Positions 16,874 to 25,437 of a stretch of DNA of 64,000 bases are shown one piece after another (the stretch's first letter is position 1; each line of letters opens with the position of its first letter). Below the pieces are notes generated by a model. It searched no databases and was not told where the DNA came from. It saw only the letters and a program-made list of their open reading frames with translations. Source of the stretch: CAYMWF01 sp964394085 [NCBI: uncultured Gemmatimonadota bacterium] (GTDB lineage Bacteria > GCA-2686955 > CAYMWF01); NCBI GenBank assembly GCA_964394085.1, contig CAYMWF010000011.1:27926-91925 (forward strand). The letters run 5' to 3'. The position numbers and the translations under genes are program-made.

Positions 16874-18361
16874 ATGAAACATCTTTGCCTCGCATGTTCA
16901 TTTCTACTTGTGCTCGGACTCGTGAGTCTGGTTTCAGCGCAGCCGGATACGTTATGGACCTCGATCTGGGAATCGGCTCTGGATGAGAAGTTCATGAGCG
17001 TCGATGAAGCCGCCGACGGCGGTTTCATATGCTGCGGCGACCAGCGTATCGGGGATTCGGACGCGTATGTCGTGAAACTGGACGCGGATGGGAATTACGA
17101 GTGGTCCAAGTATTTCTCGGGCGAATCCGACAAGCGCGCAAATGATATCAAACAGGTCTCGGACGGCAACTACATCCTCACCGGGTACGAGAAGTCGCTC
17201 AATAATGAAACGGACCTCCTGCTCATGAAGCTCCATTCCAGCGGTAATGTGCTCTGGGAAAAAACCTACGGTTTCCCCACTACCGATGAGTCAGGCAACG
17301 CCATCGAGGAAACGTCGGACGGCGGTTTCATAATCACCGGAAAAGGCTCTTCCGGGACATCGAGCAGGATGTCGATCATCAAGACGGACGACGCGGGCAA
17401 CGTGGAGTTCCAGGCACTTTTCACCAGCGGAGCCGAAGCCCAGGGCAAGGATATCATCGAGGTGGAGGATGGATATGTCGCGGTCGGATGGACCAGGTCA
17501 GGAAGCGGTGATAACGATGTATACCTGCTGAAATGCGACTACTTCCTGAACGAGGTGTGGGCAAGGTTGTTCGGCGGTGATGACGGCGACGAAGGGTCAG
17601 GTCTCGCCAGAACTATCGACGGCGGCTTCGTGGTCGTTGGAAGTCAGTATGTCACAGGCCCTTACAGCTACCAGATGTACATCGTCAAGACAAATGATGC
17701 GGGTATCGAAGAGTGGAACCTTCTCCATGGCGGGATCGGTTCAGACGGTCTGCACAGCGTAGATATGACGATGGATGGTGACATTATTACGACCGGGTTT
17801 ACGTACGAGAGCGGAAAATCCGACATCAAGCTGATGCGTATCTCGAGTTCCGGCTCCATCGACTGGGAAGTCGACTACGGCGGCGCCGAATATGAGTCCG
17901 GATACTGTATCACTACGTTACTCGATGGAGGGTATGCTCTCGCCGGCAATACGAACTCCTTCGGATATGGCGGCTACGATGCATGGCTCCTCAGGTTTGA
18001 ATCGGAAATGGGACTCCCCGTGGTGTTGTTCATGAACCCTTACCAGTCATTGGCGCCGATGGGATGCACCCTCGATTTCGGCATCACGTACTCGAACCTG
18101 TCTCAGACCACACAGCACGCAATAGTGAACCTCGAAGCTTACCTTCCCGGTGAGACGGAACCCGCCTGGCAGGTGTACAACCCGGCCTTCGAGTTCCCGC
18201 CCGGTGACATGACCAAGCAGTATACACTTGCCATTCCCTATACAATACCAATAGCACCGGGCTACCTCTTCGTTTCTCAGATTCTTGATCTTGATCTCGA
18301 GGTGGTTTCAGAGGATACCTTCGAGTTCGAAGTCCTCGAAGCGATGACAACGGTTCCTTAG
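16874..18361 (+). CDS. Secreted beta-propeller (SBBP-like repeats) protein
   Basis: 495 residues. A signal peptide (MKHLCLACSFLLVLGLVSLV, cleavage near SAQP) directs export. Residues about 25-375 hold at least six repeats of the form 'DGGFIITG....D.YL.K.D..G...W....GG', as in TIDGGFVVVGSQ and LDGGYALAGNTNSFGYGG. These build a propeller of the SBBP type. The last 110 or so residues form a separate beta module with AYLPGETEP, and the chain ends VLEAMTTVP. Similar tails occur in the proteins at 41397 and 60221. Translation starts after GGGAGGTTCGTC. Function is unknown, probably a surface or periplasmic scaffold. Confidence 0.75.
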   Translation: MKHLCLACSFLLVLGLVSLVSAQPDTLWTSIWESALDEKFMSVDEAADGGFICCGDQRIGDSDAYVVKLDADGNYEWSKYFSGESDKRANDIKQVSDGNYILTGYEKSLNNETDLLLMKLHSSGNVLWEKTYGFPTTDESGNAIEETSDGGFIITGKGSSGTSSRMSIIKTDDAGNVEFQALFTSGAEAQGKDIIEVEDGYVAVGWTRSGSGDNDVYLLKCDYFLNEVWARLFGGDDGDEGSGLARTIDGGFVVVGSQYVTGPYSYQMYIVKTNDAGIEEWNLLHGGIGSDGLHSVDMTMDGDIITTGFTYESGKSDIKLMRISSSGSIDWEVDYGGAEYESGYCITTLLDGGYALAGNTNSFGYGGYDAWLLRFESEMGLPVVLFMNPYQSLAPMGCTLDFGITYSNLSQTTQHAIVNLEAYLPGETEPAWQVYNPAFEFPPGDMTKQYTLAIPYTIPIAPGYLFVSQILDLDLEVVSEDTFEFEVLEAMTTVP

Positions 18362-18385
18362 TAATAGTTGGGAATACGTTGCATG

Positions 18386-18427
18386 GACCGGGGTCGGCTT
18401 GCCGGCACCGGTCTCTATTTTTTCTTT
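18386..18427 (+). terminator. Intrinsic terminator after the secreted propeller gene
   Basis: The stem GACCGGGGTCGGC pairs with GCCGGCACCGGTC around a TT loop, with one mismatch. It is followed by TCTATTTTTTCTTTT. It overlaps the 3' end of the convergent GT39-TPR gene. Confidence 0.8.
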
Positions 18428-20715
18428 TGGCGAAGGGATTGGGCGGCGGCGGCGGGGGCGAATCCGGGATGCCGTGAGAGGCATTCCTCGAGGGTGCGGG
18501 TCGCTTCGTCATGCCTGCCCAGTGCATTTTGGAGGAGCGCTAGATTATAATATCCTTCGGGTGAGTCGAGGGCCACGGCCCGGTTGTAACTTTTGAGGGC
18601 CTGGTTGATCCGTCCCGCACGGGACTGGAGATTCCCCAGGTTTACCCAGGCGTCTCCCAGCCCGGGATCGAGTTCGACGGCGCGGAGCAGGGCCGTCTCC
18701 GCACCCGCCGCGTCATTTTGCTGCGCGAGCAGCATCCCGATATCGACGTAATTTTCCGCCCGGGCGGGCCGAAGGTCCCGGGCGGTCTCGAACTGCCGGA
18801 GAGCCTCGTCCACCCGGCCGGCGTCACGCAGAAGAGCGCCCAGATCCCGGCGAAGCCCCGCCTCATCCTGCTCGTATTCGATCGGGTTCGAAGCGATTTC
18901 GATACCGTCCTCAAGCACCCGGACAGCGTCTCCCCTCCTCCCCTGGCGCACGAGCGAGAGAGCCAGGTTTCTGAAGGCGCGGATGTAGTTGCCCCTTGTC
19001 TCGAGCGCCTTCCTGAAATAAACCTCGGCCCGGACGGGATTCTTCTTTTCGAGAAATATCACGCCAAGATTGTTCAGGGCCATTTCATCGCCGGGATTGT
19101 TTTCAAGCTCCGCTTGGTACTCGGCGGCCGCAGCATCAAAAAGGGAATCGCGGACCGCCGGCTCCGCAGCGGCGCTCGCCTTTTCGAAAGCGATCACGCC
19201 CAGGTTCAGGTGAGCCCGCGGGTATCGGGGATTGAGTTCGAGCGTCCTGCGGAAACCAACGATTGCGCGTTCCGTTTCACCCGACCGGAGCCATGTGACA
19301 GCGTCACCGAACTCGACCTGTCCTCCCCTGTCGTTCCCCCGTAGACCGAACGGGTCGGCGGATGAAAGCGTGAATACCAGGATTGCCGCTCCCCAGAGCG
19401 GAATCGAAGTCCGCCAATCCCTGCGGCTGGTATTTTCTGCCAGGGCCGTCACGCCTTTCCCCGCGAAAGGCATCATCATCGCGATCACCGGAACCCGGTA
19501 GCGGGCGGCGACGAAGAACATAATCACCGTCAACGAATATACACCGGCGAACAGAACCACCGGATAGCCCGGCCTGAGCCCACCCTCCCTTGCTGCGGCG
19601 ATAAATCCCGAGACGGCAAGGGCCAGCACCATCGCAAAACTCAACGGGAGGAACCTCTGCAGCATCGACCTGCCCAGCCAGTCAGGGATATTCCGGTTGC
19701 TGCTGATTTCATGGTTTCCGAAGAACAGGATGGTTTTTTTCGTGAACAGCCGGGCGGCATCCACAGGCTGCTCAATCCAGAATCTCAACCCTTCGCCGAA
19801 AAGGAAACTGGAAACCTGTCCCGGCAGCAGTTTATGGCCGGTAACGGATTCAGCGTAGGATGCGCAATCATAATACTCGAAATTTCCGCCCGTCTGCGGA
19901 AACCCGGCGGGCACTCCGAACATCCCGTCCGAGTCTGGATTATTACCGGTGTAGAAGGCGAGCCCGCCCTGGGTGGATATGAGGTTGAACTCGCCCCCGA
20001 CCGCGTAATTCCTCGCCGTGACCGGTAGGATGACGATCACCGCCGCCACGGGAAGAAGGAGCGCCTGGAGCCGATGCCGTGAAGCCGCTCCTCCCGTTCC
20101 CGCCAGGAGCAACAGGGCCAGGATGGGAACCGCCGGAAGCACGGTGGGCCTGGCCAGGGCCGACAGACCGAAAATCAAACCGGAGGCGATAGGAAGAACG
20201 GCATCCCTTCTGGTTCGAAGGGCGGGAAGCTTCTCCCACCAGGATAAAAGAAGTAGCATCCCGGCTAGATCCAGGAGAAGGATCAGGGAAGTAATCAGGA
20301 GCTCCCCGTCGAAATAGATGAACATCCCGTAGACGGCGGCCATCAATCCCGCGAGCAATCCCGCCCTTCTTCCGAAAAGAAACGCTCCGATACAGCCGAT
20401 CAGGACTGCGCTGACCGAACCCATAACCGCCTGAATTATCCTGGGGGCCAGGAACCCAGGACCGAAGAACTTGAAAAACAGCCCGAGCAGGAAAGGATAT
20501 AACGGCGCTTTGAAAAAGACTCCCCTGAACAGGACGCCGGACTCAGCATACCGGACCGCCTGGTTGTAATACATCAGGGGATCGTTCTCCAGGCAGGAAA
20601 AACCCGGCAATGCGGCGATTTCGGAGATGTATAACAGCCGCAATGTCAACGCGATCAAGAAAAGCAGGATAACTTGTCGACCGGTAAGATTTCGATTTCC
20701 GGCGGAAATCGCCAT
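18415..20715 (-). CDS. GT39-type membrane glycosyltransferase fused to TPR repeats
   Basis: 766 residues. The first 450 or so form a PMT_2/GT39-like polytopic domain with a first TM LLFLIALTLRLLYISEIAAL and an acidic pair in the first loop (CLENDPLMYYNQAVRYAESG), the usual catalytic Asp region of lipid-linked sugar transferases. Residues about 475-766 contain seven or so tetratricopeptide repeats, such as ALNNLGVIFLEKKNPVRAEV and AWVNLGNLQSRAGRINQALK. The ATG at 20715 lies four bases after the stop of the upstream TPR lipoprotein gene. An in-frame TTG at 20739 would overlap it. The two form an operon from the promoter at 21692-21721. The TPR half is predicted outside the membrane and may recruit protein substrates. 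Confidence 0.75.
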   Translation of the reverse strand: MAISAGNRNLTGRQVILLFLIALTLRLLYISEIAALPGFSCLENDPLMYYNQAVRYAESGVLFRGVFFKAPLYPFLLGLFFKFFGPGFLAPRIIQAVMGSVSAVLIGCIGAFLFGRRAGLLAGLMAAVYGMFIYFDGELLITSLILLLDLAGMLLLLSWWEKLPALRTRRDAVLPIASGLIFGLSALARPTVLPAVPILALLLLAGTGGAASRHRLQALLLPVAAVIVILPVTARNYAVGGEFNLISTQGGLAFYTGNNPDSDGMFGVPAGFPQTGGNFEYYDCASYAESVTGHKLLPGQVSSFLFGEGLRFWIEQPVDAARLFTKKTILFFGNHEISSNRNIPDWLGRSMLQRFLPLSFAMVLALAVSGFIAAAREGGLRPGYPVVLFAGVYSLTVIMFFVAARYRVPVIAMMMPFAGKGVTALAENTSRRDWRTSIPLWGAAILVFTLSSADPFGLRGNDRGGQVEFGDAVTWLRSGETERAIVGFRRTLELNPRYPRAHLNLGVIAFEKASAAAEPAVRDSLFDAAAAEYQAELENNPGDEMALNNLGVIFLEKKNPVRAEVYFRKALETRGNYIRAFRNLALSLVRQGRRGDAVRVLEDGIEIASNPIEYEQDEAGLRRDLGALLRDAGRVDEALRQFETARDLRPARAENYVDIGMLLAQQNDAAGAETALLRAVELDPGLGDAWVNLGNLQSRAGRINQALKSYNRAVALDSPEGYYNLALLQNALGRHDEATRTLEECLSRHPGFAPAAAAQSLRQKKK

Positions 20716-20719
20716 GCGG

Positions 20720-21652
20720 TCAGTCCGATTCTTCTTCAACGTTGAAACGTCGAAGCTGTCTCTCAGTCAGAGGGTCTCCTCCGGTTATGTCCAGGTACTT
20801 CTGGTATGCGCGGAGAGCTTCTTCACGCCGGTCGAGCATAAGGTTGACGTTGGTGAGTTCATCGTAAATTTCCGGGGATTCGAGGCCTCTGGCGGCACCG
20901 GCCTCCAGAACATCGAGGGCGTCGGTGTAGCGAGCATCATCCTCCAGGCAGCGGGCGAGAAAATAATAGGCTGAAGTATTCGAGGAATCAGCAGCGAGGC
21001 AGCTCGAAAAACAGCGCATCGCCTCCGCCCGCTCACCGTATTCCATGTGAAGCTGCCCAAGGGCGAAGTCCTTGTCCGGACCCTCCGGCATATTCGTCTG
21101 GATAGCTTCAATCGTTTTTTCGAATGCAACCTTTTTCTCGTGGAGGTTGACACTTACCTTGTGGAGCCTCTCGAGGATTTCGAGTCGCTCAGGGTCCAGG
21201 CTGAGCGCGGTGGAGTATACCAGGCTGGCACCTTCCAGATCTCCCGACCGATCGAGTGCGACACCAAGCCAGTAATAGGCGTCGACGTTTTCCGGCTCCT
21301 GCATGACCGAGCGTCTCAGGTACTTGATCGAATCCCGGGAAATACCGACCTGGGCCATTGAACTGCCGAGTTCATATGCAAGAGTCGGGTAATCCGGATC
21401 GATCGCATAAGCTTTATCGAAAGCCTGAATCGACTCTTCAACTCTTCCCTGCGCTTTGAGAGTCTTGCCGAGATAAAAGTACGCTTTCGCATTCCCTTTG
21501 TGGGCTGAAAGTGCATCTTCAAGGGAAATCTCGGCGCTTTCGTATTTACCTGCAAAATAGAGTTCCGTGCCCTGCCGGTAAGGATCGATGGCGCATGAAG
21601 CACAGACCAGAACCGACACGCAGATAACCAGGCTGAATCTCAAGAATTTCAT
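20720..21652 (-). CDS. TPR-repeat lipoprotein-like secreted protein
   Basis: 310 residues. The N-terminus MKFLRFSLVICVSVLVCASC is an export signal ending in a lipobox-like site, but with Cys-Ala-Ser before the acceptor Cys instead of the usual Leu at -3, so lipidation is probable but not certain. The rest is eight or so TPR units, for example AKAYFYLGKTLKAQGRVEES and VDAYYWLGVALDRSGDLEGA. The ATG at 21652 is preceded by GAAAGGATACGGCCTG. It lies upstream of, and nearly touching, the GT39-TPR gene. Both probably act at the same membrane site. Confidence 0.75.
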   Translation of the reverse strand: MKFLRFSLVICVSVLVCASCAIDPYRQGTELYFAGKYESAEISLEDALSAHKGNAKAYFYLGKTLKAQGRVEESIQAFDKAYAIDPDYPTLAYELGSSMAQVGISRDSIKYLRRSVMQEPENVDAYYWLGVALDRSGDLEGASLVYSTALSLDPERLEILERLHKVSVNLHEKKVAFEKTIEAIQTNMPEGPDKDFALGQLHMEYGERAEAMRCFSSCLAADSSNTSAYYFLARCLEDDARYTDALDVLEAGAARGLESPEIYDELTNVNLMLDRREEALRAYQKYLDITGGDPLTERQLRRFNVEEESD

Positions 21653-21691
21653 CAGGCCGTATCCTTTCAAGAAAATACTATAATAGAAAGG

Positions 21692-21721
21692 ATTATACAG
21701 TATGACCCTTTAAATTGTCAA
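21692..21721 (-). promoter_or_regulatory. Consensus sigma70 promoter for the TPR lipoprotein-GT39 operon
   Basis: Read on the minus strand: TTGACA (21721-21716), 18-base spacer, TATAAT (21697-21692). Both hexamers are perfect. The leader to the ATG at 21652 would be about 35 nt. Confidence 0.8.
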
Positions 21722-21930
21722 ACCGGGAATACCTTTTTACGAAGCGGCATTGAAAGCTCAAACAAGATTCCCTATCTTATCCGGGCAACAGATGCAATGG
21801 CGATATCATCATTTCAGTATTCCTTCTTTCCTGTTTCACTAATCGAAAAAAGTCTGAACCTCCCGCTTGCGGCGCGGAGGCTGCGAGAGTATCATTGCAC
21901 TACCGGCGGAAAAGAAAGGAGCGCGGAAAC

Positions 21931-23223
21931 GTGCGAATCAAACTGGTTATCTTCGAAGACGACAAGGCGGTGAACTTCGAACCTCTCACATACACCAGGG
22001 CCGTATTCGAATTGAGGTGCGGAGGGTCGCAGCTTTACGAAAAGTATCTCCGAACCGGAAAATTCAACAGCCTTTGCCTGTTCGTGCGTCCGGAAATTTC
22101 CGAAACGGTTCAGGGCAGGTTTCTTTCTGCCGCGCGGAGCGCCACCGTAGCCGTCAACGATACGGGAGCACTGAGAGAAGATGATCTGCTGGTCGTCAAC
22201 GGAAGGTTGCTGCCGGGAGACGATGGCATGCCCATTGAAAAAAACCGGGCGGCCAGGTTTACGGTGAACGGTGAGACAGCCGCTGTTTTTTTGCCCTCGG
22301 GAACGGATCTTACCGGAAAAAACGGCGGAGATCTCGCGGGTCTCCTGACAGTAGCCGAATCCACTCTCCCCGCAGAACCGCTTTCGGGACTTCTGCTTGA
22401 ATATCCCTGGGATCTCGTTTCGAACAATTCCGAAGAGATCCGGCGGGATTTCCCGCACATGGGCGCCATGGGCGAACCGATCAAGCGGAACATACCGGGC
22501 CTGTCCATTGTCGGTGATCCGCGGCAGGTGCTTGCCGGTGACGACGTGATGATCGATCCCCAGGTGGTCATCGACACCCGCAAAGGGCCGGTACTCATAG
22601 CTGATAAAGTAAATATCGCACCATTCTCGAGAATAGAGGGCCCATGCTGTATCGGCGCGGGTTCCCATATCGTCGGAGCCAACATCAGAGAAGGATGCAC
22701 CATCGGTCCGGTCTGCAGGATCGGCGGCGAAGTAGAGGAAAGTATAATCCAGGGATATTCGAACAAGTACCATGACGGTTTTCTAGGGCATGCATATATG
22801 GGAGAATGGGTCAATCTTGGGGCCGGCACGACGAACAGCGACCTGAAAAATACGTATGCCGCCGTCAAGGTGCGGATGGGCGGCGATTCCGCGCCTGTCG
22901 ACACAGGATTGACCAAGGTCGGATCGTTCATCGGCGATCATGTCAAAACGAGCATAGGCACGTACCTGAATACCGGCACTGTGTTCGGAATGATGACTAA
23001 TGTCGTGGGGACCGGGCAGCTCTGCCCTTCGTATATTCCGTCGTTCACATGGTTTCTGAAGGGAAAAATAAGGCGAGGTTACGGCGGATTCGACCGTTTC
23101 GCCGAAACCGCCCGTACAGCCATGTCGAGACGCGGCTGCACACTGACCGAAAAAGATATCGCTCTTTACAAACTTGTTTACGAAAGAACCGAACCCGACA
23201 GGATCGCGGTTTCAGGCTTATGA
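21931..23223 (+). CDS. GlmU-like putative sugar nucleotidyltransferase with left-handed beta-helix
   Basis: 430 residues of the alternative bacterial GlmU group (the TIGR03991 type, as I recognise it). The N-terminus MRIKLVIFEDDKAVNFEPLT with 'TYTRAVFELRCG' replaces the classical pyrophosphorylase start. The C-terminal part has hexapeptide repeats (VLIADKVNIAPFSRIEGPCC, then IGAGSHIVGANIREGCTIGP) and the acetyltransferase-like stretch GTTNSDLKNTY. It probably makes UDP-GlcNAc or a related activated sugar for envelope synthesis. The GTG start at 21931 follows AAAGGAGCGCGGAAAC. The family is typical of FCB-group bacteria. The gene converges with the NicO-like gene twelve bases away. Confidence 0.8.
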   Translation: MRIKLVIFEDDKAVNFEPLTYTRAVFELRCGGSQLYEKYLRTGKFNSLCLFVRPEISETVQGRFLSAARSATVAVNDTGALREDDLLVVNGRLLPGDDGMPIEKNRAARFTVNGETAAVFLPSGTDLTGKNGGDLAGLLTVAESTLPAEPLSGLLLEYPWDLVSNNSEEIRRDFPHMGAMGEPIKRNIPGLSIVGDPRQVLAGDDVMIDPQVVIDTRKGPVLIADKVNIAPFSRIEGPCCIGAGSHIVGANIREGCTIGPVCRIGGEVEESIIQGYSNKYHDGFLGHAYMGEWVNLGAGTTNSDLKNTYAAVKVRMGGDSAPVDTGLTKVGSFIGDHVKTSIGTYLNTGTVFGMMTNVVGTGQLCPSYIPSFTWFLKGKIRRGYGGFDRFAETARTAMSRRGCTLTEKDIALYKLVYERTEPDRIAVSGL

Positions 23224-23235
23224 GAAACACTTGTT

Positions 23236-23967
23236 TTACTTGATAAAGACAGCCAGCGCCCCGCAAAGGATCGATATCAGCAAAAAGTCGTAAAGCATCG
23301 CGTATTTGAACTGGAGTCCGGAAACCCGGCCGGCGGACCCGAAGCGGTAAAATACGATAAAAAACAGGGCTTCCGTCGAACCGAAAGCAATAGCAGCCGC
23401 CAGAGCCTGTTGAACATCCGCTGCCAGTACCGCAAAAACAGCCACCGGAACGACAACTTCGGAGGGGCCGAGGGTTCCCAGGATTCTGTACCAGGAGGGA
23501 ACTCTCAGATGGTAGTGATTGTGCTCTCCCAGGTGATTGTGCATATGCTCGTGTCTGGTCGTTCTTTCGTCCCGTCGCTCGTTGAATCCTGAATGTTCGA
23601 CGGTGCTGTAATGAGTATGCATATGAAGATGGGGGTGGCTCCGCAGCCACAGCTTGACTCCCCAGACCGAGAAGGCGGCCAGGCTGGACAGCATCAGGTA
23701 GAAGGATGGTGTAAAAATAAGCTCGTTCCAGTAACCCCCGCTGGTCACGCTTTCGAAGAGCAGGCACCCGATCAGGGCGATCGGAACGGCGGCGCACGCT
23801 GAAACGATGCCCTGCAGCAGCAGGTAAATCGCTCTTTTGAAAGGATGATACTGCTGTATTGCGGCATTGCCGGTAAGTGCCCGGACTACCGACCGGCCAT
23901 AAATGGAATGTGCCGTTCCGGCGGCAACGGCGACAGCCAGCAGATAGATTTCAGGTACATGACTCAT
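23236..23967 (-). CDS. NicO/HupE-like membrane protein with histidine-rich loop
   Basis: 243 residues with about six hydrophobic segments. A cytosolic or periplasmic loop between TM3 and TM4 (about residues 110-155) is very His-rich: HPHLHMHTHYST, then HEHMHNHLGEHNHYH. Such loops bind Ni2+, Co2+ or Zn2+ in RcnA/NicO and related transporters. The GTAHSIYGRSVVRAL and LGPSEVVVPVAVFAV segments match the two-fold repeated core of this superfamily loosely. The likely role is metal export or delivery. No nickel enzyme or regulator gene is visible nearby. No clear ribosome site precedes the ATG. Confidence 0.55.
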   Translation of the reverse strand: MSHVPEIYLLAVAVAAGTAHSIYGRSVVRALTGNAAIQQYHPFKRAIYLLLQGIVSACAAVPIALIGCLLFESVTSGGYWNELIFTPSFYLMLSSLAAFSVWGVKLWLRSHPHLHMHTHYSTVEHSGFNERRDERTTRHEHMHNHLGEHNHYHLRVPSWYRILGTLGPSEVVVPVAVFAVLAADVQQALAAAIAFGSTEALFFIVFYRFGSAGRVSGLQFKYAMLYDFLLISILCGALAVFIK

Positions 23968-24110
23968 GATTTTTGAACCGGGCGAATTTTCGCACCGTGA
24001 TCCCTTGATTTATCGGTTTCTTTCAAGTACGTGTTTAATCCGGTCTCGCTGTTGCCGAAAGAGCCTGCGATTGACATTACTACGGATGAGCAGCAAAAGG
24101 AAAGTGTGTG

Positions 24111-24491
24111 ATGAGTAGAGAAGTTATCTCCACGCGGTCGGCCCCCGCCGCCATAGGTCCATATTCCCAGGCGGTCGATTCGGACGGCCTTGTATTTTTA
24201 TCGGGACAGGTGCCGGTGGATCCCGCAACGGGCATCCTTGAGGAAGGCGGAATAGAAAAGCAGACTGCCAGGGTGATGGAAAATCTGAAGGCGGTCCTTG
24301 CCGCTGCGGACCTGACTTTCGACAACGTGGTCAAGTCAACGATCTACCTGGTCGACCTTGGTGATTTTTCAGCGGTTAACGATATTTACGGAAACTTTTT
24401 CGAGAATGCACCACCCGCAAGGGCCACGGTGCAGGTCGCGGCGCTGCCGCTTGGCGCCTCTGTTGAAATCGATATGATCGCAGCTCGGTAG
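24111..24491 (+). CDS. ridA: RidA family enamine/imine deaminase
   Basis: 126 residues, the usual length. Hallmarks are the N-terminus PAAIGPYSQAV, LVFLSGQVPVDP, the Arg of PPARATVQVAALPLGASVEI and the final EIDMIA. RidA trimers hydrolyse reactive 2-aminoacrylate-type enamines released by PLP enzymes. The ATG at 24111 follows AAAAGGAAAGTGTGTG and is preferred to the GTG one codon before. It lies 45 bases upstream of purC in the same direction. Confidence 0.92.
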   Translation: MSREVISTRSAPAAIGPYSQAVDSDGLVFLSGQVPVDPATGILEEGGIEKQTARVMENLKAVLAAADLTFDNVVKSTIYLVDLGDFSAVNDIYGNFFENAPPARATVQVAALPLGASVEIDMIAAR

Positions 24492-24536
24492 AATAAACAG
24501 ACTGCCTGCTTAATCGAGGTAAAAAGGAGTATGACG

Positions 24537-25409
24537 ATGAAAACCGTTCTAGGTGTTACTGTTCCGGATCTCCCGCGGTTGCGGTCGGGAAAAGTCAGGG
24601 AAATGTTCGACCTGGGTAACAACCTCCTGATGGTGGCGACCGACCGGATTTCGGCATTCGACGTTGTGATGAACGAGGGAATTCCGGGCAAGGGCGCCGC
24701 CCTGACCGCAATATCCTCCTTCTGGTTCGACTATGTGGGAAATCGAATTCCCCATCATTTCGAATCCACCGACCTTTCGGGTCTCGGATTTGGACCCGAT
24801 GAGTTTTCCATGCTGTCCGGACGCTCCATGATAGTGAAAAAAGCAGATCCTCTGCCCGTTGAATGCATCGTCCGCGGATACCTCGCCGGTTCCGGGTGGG
24901 CCGAATATAAAAGGACGGGCACGGTTCACAAGATGCCGATGCCGGCCGGCATCTCGGAATCAGGTCGCTTCCCCGAGCCGATTTTCACCCCGTCGACCAA
25001 GAGCGACGAGGGCCATGATATCAACATCTCTTTCGAGGAAATGACCGACATTGTCGGTAAAGAAACGGCGGATCTCCTCAGAAACCATTCGCTGGATCTC
25101 TACTCCCTCGCGGGTGGGAGAGCTAACGAAAAAGGAATCATCATAGCCGACACCAAGTTCGAGTTCGGCGTGACGGACGACGGGATCATACTGATAGACG
25201 AGGTATTGACTCCCGACTCGTCCCGCTTCTGGCCCGCCGCGCTATACGAACAGGGGCGCTCTCAACCGAGTCTCGACAAGCAGTACCTCAGGGATTACCT
25301 TTCCGGGCTGGACTGGGATAAAACGCCTCCGCCGCCGACCCTGCCGGCAGAGATCGTCCGCGAAACCGCGGCGAAATATGAAGAAATCAAATCCCTGTTG
25401 ATCGGTTGA
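24537..25409 (+). CDS. purC: Phosphoribosylaminoimidazole-succinocarboxamide synthase
   Basis: 290 residues. Family motifs include LRSGKVREMFDLGNNLLMVA, TDRISAFDVVMNEGIPGKG, VECIVRGYLAGSGW, TPSTKSDEGHD and IIADTKFEFGV. The enzyme joins aspartate to CAIR with ATP in purine biosynthesis. Two ATGs lie six bases apart. AAGGAG stands one base from the first (24531) but seven from the second (24537), so the second is chosen. It is the long form of PurC, as in yeast Ade1 and many bacteria. No other pur gene is near. guaB and hpt lie elsewhere in the window. Confidence 0.93.
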   Translation: MKTVLGVTVPDLPRLRSGKVREMFDLGNNLLMVATDRISAFDVVMNEGIPGKGAALTAISSFWFDYVGNRIPHHFESTDLSGLGFGPDEFSMLSGRSMIVKKADPLPVECIVRGYLAGSGWAEYKRTGTVHKMPMPAGISESGRFPEPIFTPSTKSDEGHDINISFEEMTDIVGKETADLLRNHSLDLYSLAGGRANEKGIIIADTKFEFGVTDDGIILIDEVLTPDSSRFWPAALYEQGRSQPSLDKQYLRDYLSGLDWDKTPPPPTLPAEIVRETAAKYEEIKSLLIG

Positions 25410-25437
25410 GTTCAAGGTTAAACCGAAAGGAAAGATT

